Shown: positions 32,602 through 42,153, counted from the first letter of the stretch. The stretch: DNA of 64,000 nt from Paenibacillus terricola (GCF_014779765.1 NZ_JACXZA010000002.1:558001-622000); one strand, 5' to 3'. Notes: a model not told the origin generated them from the sequence alone. Program-made: numbers and translations.

Positions 32602-35028
32602 ATGGAAAAACAAATAGAGCAAGAACAAACAACGCTTCAAATTGCAGGTATGACTTGTGCTGCTTGTGCTAATCGGATTGAAAAAGGGCTCAAAAAAATG
32701 GAAGGGGTTGACGATGCTAACGTCAATTTTGCGCTAGAAAAAGCTTCTGTTACCTTTAATCCATCCAAAGTAGAGGTTTCGGCAATGGAGCAGAAAATTA
32801 CTGATCTCGGTTACAGCACTGTTAAAGATGAAGTCGACTTTAAGTTGGTCGGCATGACCTGTGCGGCCTGCGCGGCTCGCATTGAGAAAGGCTTAAGCAG
32901 AATACCCGGCGTGAGCAAGGCCACCGTCAATTTTGCGCTCGAAACCGCTCATGTCGAGTACAGTGCAGCGCAAGTATCTGTAGCCGATATGACGCAAAAA
33001 GTTGAACAACTCGGCTACAAAGCCTTTCGTAAAGAAGAGGAAGAAGCAAAGGGCGACCATAAGGAGAAAGAAATTCGCCACAAAAAGCTGCAGCTATTGC
33101 TATCCGCAGTGTTATCTGTACCACTTTTGTGGGCGATGGTGAGCCATTTCTCGTTTACGTCGTGGATATACTTACCCGAATTTCTGATGAACCCTTGGGT
33201 TCAGCTCGCTCTGGCAACTCCTGTACAATTCGTTATCGGCAGCCAGTTTTATGTGGGAGCCTATAAGGCGCTCCGGAACAGAAGCGCCAATATGGATGTG
33301 CTCGTTTCGCTTGGGACATCCGCCGCATATTTCTATAGTTTGTATTTAACGCTTAAGTGGGCGATTACCGCAGACGCTCATCATCATGCACCGGATATGT
33401 ATTATGAAACCAGTGCGATCTTGATTACGCTTATTATTCTAGGCAAACTGTTCGAAGTTCTTGCCAAGGGGCGTACATCGGAAGCCATCAAGAAACTAAT
33501 GGGATTACAAGCAAAAACGGCACTCGTTATTCGCGATGGCCAAGAAATGATCATCTCGGTTGAAGAAGTCATCATCGGTGACATCGTCCTAGTAAGACCT
33601 GGCGATAAGATCCCAGTGGACGGCGAAGTGGTAGAGGGGACATCCGCTGTCGACGAGTCCATGCTGACCGGTGAAAGCATCCCGGTAGAGAAAAAAGCCG
33701 GTGATGCCGTTATCGGAGCAACGGTAAACAAAAACGGCAGCCTAAAAATCAAAGCCACTCGAGTCGGCAAAGAAACGGCCCTTGCTCAAATTATTAAAGT
33801 CGTGGAAGAAGCTCAAGGTTCGAAGGCGCCGATTCAGCGCATAGCCGACGTGATCTCCGGCATTTTTGTACCGATAGTAGTAGGTATCGCGGTTATATCG
33901 TTCCTAGTCTGGTATATATGGATAACTCCAGGCGAATTCGCTGCTGCCCTGGAAAAGGCGATTGCCGTTCTCGTTATCGCTTGTCCATGTGCATTAGGTC
34001 TTGCCACGCCGACATCGATTATGGCCGGATCGGGCCGCGCAGCGGAATTTGGCATCCTGTTTAAAGGCGGCGAGCATCTGGAATCGATGCAGAAAGTAGG
34101 GACGATCGTACTCGATAAAACGGGGACAGTAACAAAAGGCAAGCCAGAGCTAACGGATGTTCGTATTGAGGGCCTTGACGAAACAGAAGCACTTCGCTTA
34201 ATTGGCTCCGCCGAGAAACAATCCGAGCACCCGCTTGCGGAAGCAATCGTCAACGGCATTATTGCCAAAGGTATTACGCTGACAGAGACGGAGCAGTTTG
34301 AAGCGATTCCTGGCTATGGCATCCGGGCGATGGTAGAAGGAAAAGAAGTGCTGGTCGGCACGCGTAAGCTGCTGCAGCATGAAAATATCTCATTTGGAGA
34401 GGCAACAGCAGCGATGGAACGGCTGGAGTCCGAAGGCAAAACGGCTATGTTGATCGCGATCGATAAGCGGTATGCCGGAGTTGTAGCCGTCGCTGATACG
34501 ATCAAAGAAACATCGAATGAAGCGATCGCCAAGCTGAAACAGATGGGCCTTGAAGTCATCATGATTACAGGCGATAACAAGCGGACGGCTCAAGCGATCG
34601 CAAATGAGGTTGGGATCGATCACGTTCTCGCCGAAGTGCTGCCGGAAGGTAAGGCGGAGGAAGTCAAAAAACTGCAAGCTCAAGGCAAAAAGGTAGCGAT
34701 GGTAGGGGACGGGATTAACGATGCACCGGCTCTAGCAACCGCAGATGTAGGCATTGCTATCGGAACGGGAACGGATATCGCTATCGAAGCTGCGGACGTG
34801 ACGCTTATACGCGGTGAGCTTACCAGTATTGCCGACGCCATTTTCATGAGCCGCAGGACAATGGCAAATATCAAGCAAAACTTGTTCTGGGCTCTTGGTT
34901 ACAATACGCTTGGCATTCCAATCGCAGCTATTGGGCTTCTCGCGCCATGGGTAGCAGGAGCCGCGATGGCACTAAGCTCGGTATCTGTTGTGTTAAACGC
35001 GCTTCGCTTGCAGCGAATTAAACTGTAG
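32602..35028 (+). CDS. copA: Cu(I)-exporting P1B-type ATPase CopA
   Basis: 808 residues from ATG 32602 (GAGGTGAG upstream). Two N-terminal HMA domains have [15 protein letters not shown] and [15 protein letters not shown]. The transmembrane metal site is [10 protein letters not shown], typical of Cu(I) pumps, followed by [28 protein letters not shown] and the C-terminal MSS-type helix. It pumps Cu(I) out of the cytosol. Controlled by CsoR boxes on both sides of copZ. GC content is higher than that of the csoR-copZ part. Confidence 0.95.
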   Translation: MEKQIEQEQTTLQIAGMTCAACANRIEKGLKKMEGVDDANVNFALEKASVTFNPSKVEVSAMEQKITDLGYSTVKDEVDFKLVGMTCAACAARIEKGLSRIPGVSKATVNFALETAHVEYSAAQVSVADMTQKVEQLGYKAFRKEEEEAKGDHKEKEIRHKKLQLLLSAVLSVPLLWAMVSHFSFTSWIYLPEFLMNPWVQLALATPVQFVIGSQFYVGAYKALRNRSANMDVLVSLGTSAAYFYSLYLTLKWAITADAHHHAPDMYYETSAILITLIILGKLFEVLAKGRTSEAIKKLMGLQAKTALVIRDGQEMIISVEEVIIGDIVLVRPGDKIPVDGEVVEGTSAVDESMLTGESIPVEKKAGDAVIGATVNKNGSLKIKATRVGKETALAQIIKVVEEAQGSKAPIQRIADVISGIFVPIVVGIAVISFLVWYIWITPGEFAAALEKAIAVLVIACPCALGLATPTSIMAGSGRAAEFGILFKGGEHLESMQKVGTIVLDKTGTVTKGKPELTDVRIEGLDETEALRLIGSAEKQSEHPLAEAIVNGIIAKGITLTETEQFEAIPGYGIRAMVEGKEVLVGTRKLLQHENISFGEATAAMERLESEGKTAMLIAIDKRYAGVVAVADTIKETSNEAIAKLKQMGLEVIMITGDNKRTAQAIANEVGIDHVLAEVLPEGKAEEVKKLQAQGKKVAMVGDGINDAPALATADVGIAIGTGTDIAIEAADVTLIRGELTSIADAIFMSRRTMANIKQNLFWALGYNTLGIPIAAIGLLAPWVAGAAMALSSVSVVLNALRLQRIKL

Positions 35029-35051
35029 ATTCCTTGAGGGGAGAGGATTAC

Positions 35052-35672
35052 ATGGGGATGATGAAATTCGCGGTCACACCAGGATTCGAAGTCGGAGGGA
35101 CCATTTTAAAACCGGAACAACTTGCACTCCTTGGTTCTATTATTGGGGAAAATGCAAAAATCGAGCTAACAAACTTCAAGCAATTGTATGTTGAACTGGA
35201 AGAGGAACGAATAGAAGAAGTAAAGAGGGAGCTTGCGGCAATAGAGCTAGAAATATACCCTGCAGGATTTGTTACAAAAAGCCTTATAACCTGTAACTTT
35301 TGTCGTGGTGCTGAAGATGCCGGGCTTGCGATTGCAGAAAAGTTAAACGACATGATTGCAGGAATACCAACACCTTCGCCAGTAAAAATCGGTTATGCTG
35401 GTTGTGCTCTTGGGACGAGCGAACCGTTACTCAAAGATATCGGGGTCGTTAAGATGCGAGATACATTCGATATCTATGTCGGCGGAGAGCCTAAATCATT
35501 AAAACCTACCTTTGCGGAACTGTTCATTACGGGGGTAAATGCGGAACAAATGATGATTACGGTGGATAAGCTCATTACGTATTTTCAAATGAATGGGAAG
35601 AATAAAGAGAAGTTCCCGAAATTCATCAAACGGATCTCGATGGATAAGCTCCGCGAGGCTCTTGCAAATTGA
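35052..35672 (+). CDS. Sulfite/nitrite-reductase-like ferredoxin-domain protein
   Basis: 206 residues from ATG 35052 (GGGGAGAGG upstream). Residues about 1-65 match the nitrite/sulfite reductase ferredoxin-like half domain; LITCNFCRGAEDAG (about 79-92) and GYAGCALGTSEP (about 115-126) provide four candidate Fe4S4/siroheme cysteines in a shortened pattern. It is about one third of a full reductase. Such short forms occur near anaerobic-type sulfite/nitrite genes. Its place between copA and the two-component genes is unusual, and its role in copper or redox stress is inference. Confidence 0.75.
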   Translation: MGMMKFAVTPGFEVGGTILKPEQLALLGSIIGENAKIELTNFKQLYVELEEERIEEVKRELAAIELEIYPAGFVTKSLITCNFCRGAEDAGLAIAEKLNDMIAGIPTPSPVKIGYAGCALGTSEPLLKDIGVVKMRDTFDIYVGGEPKSLKPTFAELFITGVNAEQMMITVDKLITYFQMNGKNKEKFPKFIKRISMDKLREALAN

Positions 35673-35695
35673 TTTGATTGTAAACGGGGGTTCCT

Positions 35696-36391
35696 ATGAA
35701 GACCATATTGATTGTAGATGATGAAGAAAAAATCCGTGAGGTCGTTGTCTCCTATTTACAAAAGGATGGATTCAGAACAATAGAAGCGGATACTGGAATC
35801 ACAGCACTTGAGCTGGTCCGAAGTGGAAACATTGATCTTGTTATTCTAGATCTCATGCTCCCAGACTTGTCTGGCGTAGAGGTATGCAAATCGATTCGGC
35901 AGATTTCCACGATGCCGATTATTATGTTAACAGCTAAGGTTACAGAAGATGATCGTATCCTAGGATTATCTCTAGGTGCAGACGACTACGTATTGAAACC
36001 ATTTAGCACGCGCGAATTGATCGCCAGAGTGAAGGCAAATTTACGACGAGCACAAGACGATATCCTTCTTGCTGAGACCATATCGTATAAGGATGGGGAT
36101 CTAATCCTCCATCCTTCCAAGCATGAAGTTCATAAATGCGGCAGCCGCGTAACTCTTACCCCTAATGAATATCGATTACTGCAAACTTTTGCAAGACATC
36201 CAGGCAGAACCTTTTCACGGGAAGAACTAATTGAGAAGGTGCTTGGATTTGATTTCGAAGGCAATGTTCGAGCAATTGATCAGCATGTTAAAAATTTAAG
36301 ACAAAAGATTGAGTCCGACCCTAAAAAGCCTGAGTACGTCGTAACCGTCTTTGCTGTAGGTTATCGGTTTATTGGAGGCGAATCTGCATGA
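35696..36391 (+). CDS. OmpR/PhoB-family response regulator
   Basis: 231 residues. The receiver domain has VDDEE at the N-terminus, the phosphoacceptor Asp in VILDLMLPDLSG (about D52) and the conserved Lys in VLKPF (about K101). The C-terminal winged helix (LTPNEYRLLQTFARHPGRTF, then VRAIDQHVKNLRQKIE) binds DNA. The following kinase overlaps by 4 bp (ATGA), so the two are coupled. Probably senses envelope copper or related stress and could control the YdhK gene downstream. Confidence 0.92.
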   Translation: MKTILIVDDEEKIREVVVSYLQKDGFRTIEADTGITALELVRSGNIDLVILDLMLPDLSGVEVCKSIRQISTMPIIMLTAKVTEDDRILGLSLGADDYVLKPFSTRELIARVKANLRRAQDDILLAETISYKDGDLILHPSKHEVHKCGSRVTLTPNEYRLLQTFARHPGRTFSREELIEKVLGFDFEGNVRAIDQHVKNLRQKIESDPKKPEYVVTVFAVGYRFIGGESA

Positions 36392-37467
36392 AAAGGTTAT
36401 ATGCGCGAATCGCAATAGCGTGCATTGGCATTGCTTCTGGTGTTCTCATTATTGCGACGATTACGTTTCTGCTTGAAACTCACTATCATCTAACGATGTA
36501 TCGTCATCAATCACAAGATCTCAATATGACTTCCTCATCAGCGTTTGATATGCATTTTGAGCAGGCGCTTATTCAATCCGTTCTATGGACTGCAATACTC
36601 GGTATTGTACTTGCAATTGTAATTAGCCTCTTTGTAGCAAAACGAATAACGGCACCGCTTATCCATATGAAAAGTGTTGCTGAACGAATGGCCAAAGGCG
36701 AGCTTACTTCCCGTGCATTAGTAAACGGAAAAGACGAATTGGCTGACCTTGGTCATTCACTTAATCATTTAGCCGAGCAACTGCTGCTTCAACAGCAGCT
36801 GCGTAAAACCATGACGGCCGATGTAGCCCACGAATTAAGAACGCCTCTTGCAACGCTAAAAAGCCATATGGAAGCCATGATCGACGGTGTGTGGGAACCA
36901 ACACCTAAGCGGTTGGAGTCATGTTTTGAAGAGATCGAGCGTCTCCGATTCTTGGTTGGCGATCTGGAGCAATTGACTGAAGTGGAATCACCGAACTTCA
37001 AACTGAGTTTCAATGAGGAGAACATTCATTCAATAGTTCGCCATCATATAATAGCAAACCAAGCTGCCTTTGAAAAAAAGGGAGTGAAGCTATTATTCCA
37101 AGATCAAGGGCAGGTCCAAGCCTCTATAGATAAAATGCGTTTTGGTCAAATTATGGTTAACCTGCTCAGCAATGCCTTGAAATTTACTCCCACAGGCGGA
37201 AGAGTTACTGTTGCGGTAACGGAGAAGGACCACATGGTTAGTATTTCAGTCTCAGATACCGGTATCGGAATTGATCACAAAGAACTGGCGTTTGTTTTTG
37301 AGCGTTTTTATCGTGCTGACAAGTCTCGAGACCGAAAATCTGGAGGAAGCGGAGTTGGATTAACGATTGTTAAAAAGTTAGTCGAGGCGCATGGAGGTAT
37401 TATCGAAATCCAAAGCCAACCAGGCAGAGGAACCGAAGTAGAGTTTCAAATTCCTAATTCTCAGTGA
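36388..37467 (+). CDS. Sensor histidine kinase with HAMP domain
   Basis: 359 residues. Two membrane helices (about 8-30 and 60-85) enclose a very short extracytoplasmic loop containing HYHLTMYRHQSQDLNM, rich in His and Met and so a possible copper-sensing site (inference). HAMP is near 86-138, the H-box VAHELRTPLATL has the phospho-His, the N-box is NLLSNALKFTP, and DTGIGID and GGSGVGLTIV are the ATP-binding G boxes. It overlaps the response-regulator gene. Partner of the 35696 protein. Confidence 0.92.
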   Translation: MKRLYARIAIACIGIASGVLIIATITFLLETHYHLTMYRHQSQDLNMTSSSAFDMHFEQALIQSVLWTAILGIVLAIVISLFVAKRITAPLIHMKSVAERMAKGELTSRALVNGKDELADLGHSLNHLAEQLLLQQQLRKTMTADVAHELRTPLATLKSHMEAMIDGVWEPTPKRLESCFEEIERLRFLVGDLEQLTEVESPNFKLSFNEENIHSIVRHHIIANQAAFEKKGVKLLFQDQGQVQASIDKMRFGQIMVNLLSNALKFTPTGGRVTVAVTEKDHMVSISVSDTGIGIDHKELAFVFERFYRADKSRDRKSGGSGVGLTIVKKLVEAHGGIIEIQSQPGRGTEVEFQIPNSQ

Positions 37468-37546
37468 TATTCCTCACAAGATCTACACAACTGTTTATTA
37501 GAATGAGAAGAGATTGAATCATCACCTTTGAAAGGGGTTAATGATA

Positions 37547-38113
37547 ATGAAAAAAAAGATAGCTTTACTTGGTGCCACTTTGGTCTTGGCTGTTGCTTTA
37601 AGCGCTTGTGGCAATAGTTCGGATCAAGGGCAGGCTGCTAACAACAGTGGGCAAGGTATGAATATGGGCCATTCTGGCATGGACATGGAACATTCATCTT
37701 CGGACAAACTTCCTGCAGGGCTTAAAGAGGCTAATAATCCCAAATTTAAAGTTGGGAGTCAAGCAGTCATACTCGATGACCATATGCCTGGCATGAAAGG
37801 CGCGACTGCAACCATCTCTGGGGCATTTGACACTACGGTTTATACCGTTTCATATGTTCCGACAACAGGTGGGGAAAAGGTTACAAATCATAAATGGGTT
37901 ATTCAAGAGGAGATTATGAATGCAGGCGAAAAACCATTTGATAAAGGCGAAGAGGTAACTCTAATGGCTGACCATATGGAGGGCATGAATGGAGCTAAGG
38001 CAACGATTGATACTGCCGAGCAAACAACCGTATATATGGTTGATTATACGCCAACTACTGGTGGAGAACCGGTTAAAAACCATAAATGGGTAACAGAGAG
38101 CGAGCTCAGCTAA
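37547..38113 (+). CDS. YdhK-family (DUF1541) lipoprotein
   Basis: 188 residues from ATG 37547 (AAAGGGG 9 bases upstream). A lipobox ends ALSAC at about residue 21. A Met/His-rich linker (GMNMGHSGMDMEHSS) precedes two tandem DUF1541 repeats, each with DHMPGMKGA or DHMEGMNGA, a TTVY segment and PTTGGE...NHKW. The Met/His motifs suggest periplasmic-side copper binding (inference). It follows the copper two-component genes. A 49-bp part of it is also found in the scrambled area at 44181-44229. Confidence 0.88.
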   Translation: MKKKIALLGATLVLAVALSACGNSSDQGQAANNSGQGMNMGHSGMDMEHSSSDKLPAGLKEANNPKFKVGSQAVILDDHMPGMKGATATISGAFDTTVYTVSYVPTTGGEKVTNHKWVIQEEIMNAGEKPFDKGEEVTLMADHMEGMNGAKATIDTAEQTTVYMVDYTPTTGGEPVKNHKWVTESELS

Positions 38114-38203
38114 ATAGGAGGCTAAGCTTTGCGACACTAGCACAATCATCGCTAATTAAGATCACATACAATTTACAGAAGCTAAGTTTTTTAAATATTC
38201 TGT

Positions 38204-38941
38204 ATGATTAGCGGGGAGGGAGATTGTATCTATAGCAAGAAACCCATCGGTGGAGTTTCTATCGTCACATCAACGAATAGACCGCATTTTTTTAATCGAA
38301 TTCTTGAAAATTACAATGCACAACTATATAAAACGAAACAATTAATCATTATTTTGAATAAAGACAATATGAATTTGAGTAAATACCGGAAAATTGCGCA
38401 CAAATATAAAAATGTCCAGGTATATCAACTCCCTGAGAGAGTGTCGTTAGGCAAGTGTTTAAACTTTGCGATTAATAAGTCGACCTACCCTTACATTACT
38501 AAATTCGACGACGACGATTATTATTCGCCTTATTATTTGAAAGAACAAATCAAGGCCATACGACGAACGGGAGCAGATTTAGTAGGGAAAAAAGCAATCT
38601 TGAATTTTCTAGAGTCAAGCAGCAAACTAATAATTCGTTTTCCAAACCAACAAAACAAATATACAGGTCTGGTTGCTGGAGGTACGATTTTATTTAAACG
38701 CCAAGTCTTTCGTAATGTTCGCTTCGCAAATGTTTCGATTGGAGAAGACGTCAATTTCTTGCGAAGATGCCGAACTCGCGGCTACCGGATTTACGCTACC
38801 TCCCCGAAAAATTACGTTTATATTCGAAGAAAAGATAAAATGAGCCACACATGGAAAGTTAGTGAAAGGTATATCCTTCACAAAAGCCTTTTAGTGGCTA
38901 GAACCAAAAGATTTCATCGATATGCGATTCAGCGCTATTAA
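38204..38941 (+). CDS. GT-A-fold glycosyltransferase (family 2-like)
   Basis: About 240 residues. GVSIVTSTNRPHFFNRILEN opens a GT-A domain and ITKFDDDDYYSPYYLKEQ holds the DxD-type metal motif; a catalytic ED is likely in SIGEDVNFLRRC. No membrane helix. The start is uncertain: ATG 38204 has no site, while GGAGGGAG at 38213-38220 would fit a start a few codons downstream, where only non-standard codons occur in frame. Low-complexity family common in Paenibacillus; acceptor unknown. Confidence 0.75.
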   Translation: MISGEGDCIYSKKPIGGVSIVTSTNRPHFFNRILENYNAQLYKTKQLIIILNKDNMNLSKYRKIAHKYKNVQVYQLPERVSLGKCLNFAINKSTYPYITKFDDDDYYSPYYLKEQIKAIRRTGADLVGKKAILNFLESSSKLIIRFPNQQNKYTGLVAGGTILFKRQVFRNVRFANVSIGEDVNFLRRCRTRGYRIYATSPKNYVYIRRKDKMSHTWKVSERYILHKSLLVARTKRFHRYAIQRY

Positions 38942-38950
38942 TGCCCGCTT

Positions 38951-38978
38951 ACCCGCGAATAATCGCGGGTTTTCTTTT
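38951..38978 (+). terminator. Intrinsic terminator after the glycosyltransferase
   Basis: ACCCGCGA (38951-38958) pairs with TCGCGGGT (38963-38970), followed by TTTCTTTT. Confidence 0.9.
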
Positions 38979-39107
38979 GCTTCGGAAAGCGTTTATCGAA
39001 CGTAACTCTTATTAAACTATCGGGCAGCAGTTATAATAAAACCTACAATGATTTAGTATTACTCTAGACGATACTTATATTAAATAAGAAATAAACGGAG
39101 GTACATT

Positions 39108-39854
39108 ATGTTTACGAAGACTGGTTTGATCGAGCATCTTCATAATATCGGCGTTGACCCGCTCGGGACGTTGAAAATCCATATTTCGTACAAAGCAATC
39201 GGCGAGGTCGAGGGTGGTGCGGAGACTGTGCTTGATGCGCTGAGTGACTACATGAAGGACGGGTTGCTCGTGCTGGGGGCGCATACGTGGCGCAATGTCG
39301 GGACTGACAATCCGGTCTGCGACAACTTGTATACGCCAACATGCATCGGGGCGCTGACGGAGCTTTTTCGCAAGCGTCCAGGAGTCGTGCGTTCTCTGCA
39401 CCCGACCCACTCAGTGGCAGCCTTGGGTAAAGATGCCGAGTCCTTTATCGCGGGCGAGGAACATCTGCAAACCCCGTGCGGAGCAGGCGGCACCTATCAC
39501 AAACTTTGGCAGCGGGATGCCCAGATCCTGCTGATCGGCGTTAATTTTAGTCGTAACACCTTCATTCATGGGGTCGAGGAATGGGATGGGGCAGTCGGAA
39601 CGATTTCCACCGAGAAAACTGACTTATACACGATCGGGCCCAAAGGTGACCGCCACTACACGCCACAGTTTCGCCACTGCGCACGGGTCGGATCCGACAC
39701 ATTCACGAAACTCGAACCTGAAGCACTTAATACCGGCGTCATGACCCTCGGGAAATTCGGCAACGCAACGACCAGATTAATGAGCGCGAAGCAGCTCCGG
39801 ACTATGGTTGCCAAACATCTGAAGCAGGACCTGAACTATCTGACCGACTATTAA
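39108..39854 (+). CDS. AAC(3)-type aminoglycoside N-acetyltransferase (YokD-like)
   Basis: 248 residues. The family pattern is plain: LKIHISYKAIGEVEGGAETV near the N-terminus, RKRPGVVRSLHPTHSVAALG with the catalytic-site His pair, and LLIGVNFSRNTFIHGVEE. It transfers acetyl from acetyl-CoA to the 3-amino group of 2-deoxystreptamine in true resistance enzymes; chromosomal Bacillus homologues (YokD) may act on other amines. GGAGGTA precedes ATG 39108. It is a stand-alone gene between terminators. Confidence 0.88.
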   Translation: MFTKTGLIEHLHNIGVDPLGTLKIHISYKAIGEVEGGAETVLDALSDYMKDGLLVLGAHTWRNVGTDNPVCDNLYTPTCIGALTELFRKRPGVVRSLHPTHSVAALGKDAESFIAGEEHLQTPCGAGGTYHKLWQRDAQILLIGVNFSRNTFIHGVEEWDGAVGTISTEKTDLYTIGPKGDRHYTPQFRHCARVGSDTFTKLEPEALNTGVMTLGKFGNATTRLMSAKQLRTMVAKHLKQDLNYLTDY

Positions 39855-39878
39855 TATTCTTAGCAATATATCTAAATT

Positions 39879-39905
39879 AAGTCGCGTAGTTGCGGCTTTT
39901 TTTGT
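39879..39905 (+). terminator. Intrinsic terminator after the acetyltransferase
   Basis: AAGTCGC and GCGGCTT pair with one mismatch around a short loop, followed by seven T. Confidence 0.75.
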
Positions 39906-39910
39906 TTGAA

Positions 39911-39928
39911 TGATATAAGTTCTTGTCC
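39911..39928 (-). repeat. Dispersed intergenic motif, copy 9 (inverted)
   Basis: TGATATAAGTTCTTGTCC on the plus strand, i.e. GGACAAGAACTTATATCA on minus, next to a terminator stem. Confidence 0.5.
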
Positions 39929-39941
39929 AAGAAGACATAGA

Positions 39942-40484
39942 TTAATGGATGAGCAAGCTTGAATAAGTTTGGATATATTCAATATATCTTTTAGCTTCTT
40001 GAGAGAGATAGACATCGTTATCTTGAGAAGTAGCACCGTAGGTTACAAAAGCAGGAAGATAAGTTCCATTACATTTGGTAATCGTTCTTTGAATAGGTTT
40101 TAAAAATTCACTGATCGTGAACCAATTGTCTCCGCCTGCCCGATAGCAATTTTTTGTACCTCCTGTTGTTGTTGCAACAATAAATTCTTTATCCTTTAAA
40201 TAATCACCTCCCGGTCCATAAGCCCAACCATACGTAAATACATCTTCGAACCATTTTTTTAATAGGGGCGGACAGCCGTACCAGTAAAACGGAAATTGTA
40301 AAACAATCCGATCATGAGATAAGAGTAACTGCTGTTCCTTTTCCACATCAATCTTCCAATTCGGATACTCCTGATAAAGGTTTCGAACATCGAATTTTGC
40401 GTGTCTGCTGAGTTCAAGCTTGAATGCTCGATTTGCACGGGATGTCTCTAAATTAGGATGGGCAATGATTACCATAATGTTCAT
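39942..40484 (-). CDS. NAD(P)H oxidoreductase, KefF/MdaB-type flavodoxin fold
   Basis: 180 residues. VIIAHPNLETSRANRA (about 5-20) is the FMN-phosphate loop of the NQO1/KefF family, QFPFYWYGCPPLLKKWFEDV (about 63-82) lines the flavin, and TTTGGTKNCYRAGGDNWFT (about 104-122) matches the second flavin loop. Reduces quinones or related electrophiles (known for the family). AGGAGG precedes its ATG. It diverges from an hxlR gene across an area with several AGTA/TACT dyads, the standard layout of HxlR-type electrophile sensors. Confidence 0.9.
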   Translation of the reverse strand: MNIMVIIAHPNLETSRANRAFKLELSRHAKFDVRNLYQEYPNWKIDVEKEQQLLLSHDRIVLQFPFYWYGCPPLLKKWFEDVFTYGWAYGPGGDYLKDKEFIVATTTGGTKNCYRAGGDNWFTISEFLKPIQRTITKCNGTYLPAFVTYGATSQDNDVYLSQEAKRYIEYIQTYSSLLIH

Positions 40485-40558
40485 TTCAAAACCTCCTGGA
40501 TTTTACAAGTAAGTATGACTACAATCCCAATTATTGAGTCGAACGAATCTTTTGAAAA

Positions 40559-40642
40559 GTACGCTCATTTTTCATACTAAGTTAGGAAGAACGTACGGTT
40601 ATGTGTTCATTATGGAATAGTACGTTAAACCATACTAAGTAC
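40559..40642. promoter_or_regulatory. Divergent HxlR-type control region
   Basis: AGTACG...CATACT (40559-40579), AACGTAC (40590-40596) with GTACGTT (40620-40626), and CATACTAAGTACG (40631-40643) are inverted repeats with the TAC/GTA half-sites used by HxlR proteins such as YodB. The first part recurs inverted near 62413-62468. Confidence 0.65.
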
Positions 40643-40729
40643 GTAAAAAAATAGCACTTATGAGATGCGGTATAATTTGGTAAAGTAGGGGTACGAGATT
40701 CGTAATTTGCGTAATAAGGAGTTGAACTC

Positions 40730-41104
40730 TTGGATTCGGATAGAAATCAATCGTATCGGACACAGGGAATAGTGACCACATTGCAAGTTATAGGTGGAAA
40801 ATGGAAGCCGTTGATACTATTTATTTTGATGAAGGAGGGAACCAAACGTTTCGGTGAATTGAGACGCAAGCTTCCTGAGATTACACAAGGCATGCTTACC
40901 AATCAGCTCCGTGAAATGGAGAAAGACGAGCTCATCGTTCGGCAAGTGTTCCAGACGGTCCCTCTAAAAGTCGAATATTCATTGTCCGATCATGGAAGAA
41001 CACTAAGTTCTATTTTGACCGACATGTGCGGTTGGGGGTTTTTCCATATCGAATTTATGAACGATACTAATGACGTTCACGAAATTAAACGGCAAACTGA
41101 ATAA
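40730..41104 (+). CDS. HxlR-family transcriptional regulator
   Basis: 124 residues. The winged helix is typical: LQVIGGKWKPLILFILMKEG (about 18-37), RFGELRRKLPEITQGMLTNQ, REMEKDELIVRQVF. No cysteine is found at the extreme N-terminus where YodB senses quinones; the only Cys is in TDMCGWGF. Start TTG 40730 follows AAGGAG. It probably controls the divergent oxidoreductase and the downstream DoxX and VOC genes. Confidence 0.9.
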   Translation: MDSDRNQSYRTQGIVTTLQVIGGKWKPLILFILMKEGTKRFGELRRKLPEITQGMLTNQLREMEKDELIVRQVFQTVPLKVEYSLSDHGRTLSSILTDMCGWGFFHIEFMNDTNDVHEIKRQTE

Positions 41105-41187
41105 GAACGTGCTAATTGTGATCGTTAGAAAAGGAGAACCTTGTCATCTTTGGGGAGTTCAATGGTAATGAAAGGAGTGTTTGACTA

Positions 41188-41589
41188 ATGAAATGGATAG
41201 TACGCATTTTGCAGGGTTTAGTTGCGTTAGACTTTCTGTTTGCAGGAGCATCGAAGATATTCGCGAGCAGCGACCAAATTAGGGAGTTATTCACCGACAA
41301 ACTGGGTACGCCAGCCGCGTTGATCTACATCGTCGGCGTTCTCGAAGCGCTGGCAGGGCTGGCTCTTATCGCTGGCTATCGAAGCCGTAAGGCAGCAGTA
41401 GCATCGATCATTGTCATGATCGCCATCTTGATCGGTGCGACCGTGACGAACCTCGCCGCAGGCCTTGTGGCAGATGCCATGGTCCCATTCGCGATCTTGA
41501 TCGTAGTGCTCTTCCTCTTATTCCTGAAGCGTGATGCGCTCAAGGGTATTCGTAGAATGGCAGGAGCAAATAGTTCGGTCTCCAAGTAA
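41188..41589 (+). CDS. DoxX-family membrane protein
   Basis: 133 residues, four membrane helices. GLVALDFLFAGASKIFAS (about 10-27) is the first DoxX helix, VGVLEALAGLALIAGYRSRK (about 50-69) the second with its loop, and VTNLAAGLVADAMVPFAILI the third. YodB/CatR-controlled DoxX genes (e.g. catD) are linked to quinone stress (known). AAGGAGTG precedes ATG 41188. Likely cotranscribed with hxlR and the VOC gene. Confidence 0.87.
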   Translation: MKWIVRILQGLVALDFLFAGASKIFASSDQIRELFTDKLGTPAALIYIVGVLEALAGLALIAGYRSRKAAVASIIVMIAILIGATVTNLAAGLVADAMVPFAILIVVLFLLFLKRDALKGIRRMAGANSSVSK

Positions 41590-41661
41590 TTTAGTATAGG
41601 GATTGAGCGCTTGGAAAAAACTCTAAGCGGATTATACATAAAATAGGATGAGGTGGCCAAT

Positions 41662-42078
41662 ATGGCGTATAAATCAACTCACACGTTCGTAAACCTGCCA
41701 GTGAAAGACTTGAACCGGACAAAGGAATTTTTCAGCAGTATCGGCTTTGAGTTCAACCCCCAGTTCTCTGATGAAAATTCGGCATGCCTAGTGATCAATG
41801 ACAACACGTGTGTTCAACTGCTGACTGAGTCGTACTTCCAGACATTCGTCAACAAACCAATAGCTGATGCTGTCGGCGCCGCTACTGGGATTATCGCGCT
41901 CTCCGCTAACAGCAGAGCCCAAGCGGACGAACTGGCGGACAAGGCGCTAGCTGCGGGGGGCAAACAGTCCAAGGAACCGGCGGACCATGGCTTTATGTAC
42001 GTGAGAAGCATCGAGGATTTGGACGGACATCTGTGGGAAATTGCCTATATGGACATGAGCGCTTTCTCTCAAAAGTAA
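41662..42078 (+). CDS. VOC-superfamily protein (PhnB/glyoxalase-like)
   Basis: 138 residues from ATG 41662 (GAGGTGG upstream). FVNLPVKDLNRTKEFFSSIG (about 10-29) and SIEDLDGHLWEIAYMDM (about 117-133) are the two halves of the VOC fold, with the metal-ligand E in WEIAY. It is the intact counterpart of the truncated gene at 29406-29687. It follows hxlR and doxX and, like catE in Bacillus, may cleave or bind an electrophile. Confidence 0.87.
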   Translation: MAYKSTHTFVNLPVKDLNRTKEFFSSIGFEFNPQFSDENSACLVINDNTCVQLLTESYFQTFVNKPIADAVGAATGIIALSANSRAQADELADKALAAGGKQSKEPADHGFMYVRSIEDLDGHLWEIAYMDMSAFSQK

Positions 42079-42153
42079 TGGAGATTTGATGATGACCCAA
42101 ACATTTCCTCAGAGGAATGGAGCTCCCAGAACGGGAAACGATAGTTCAATCAG

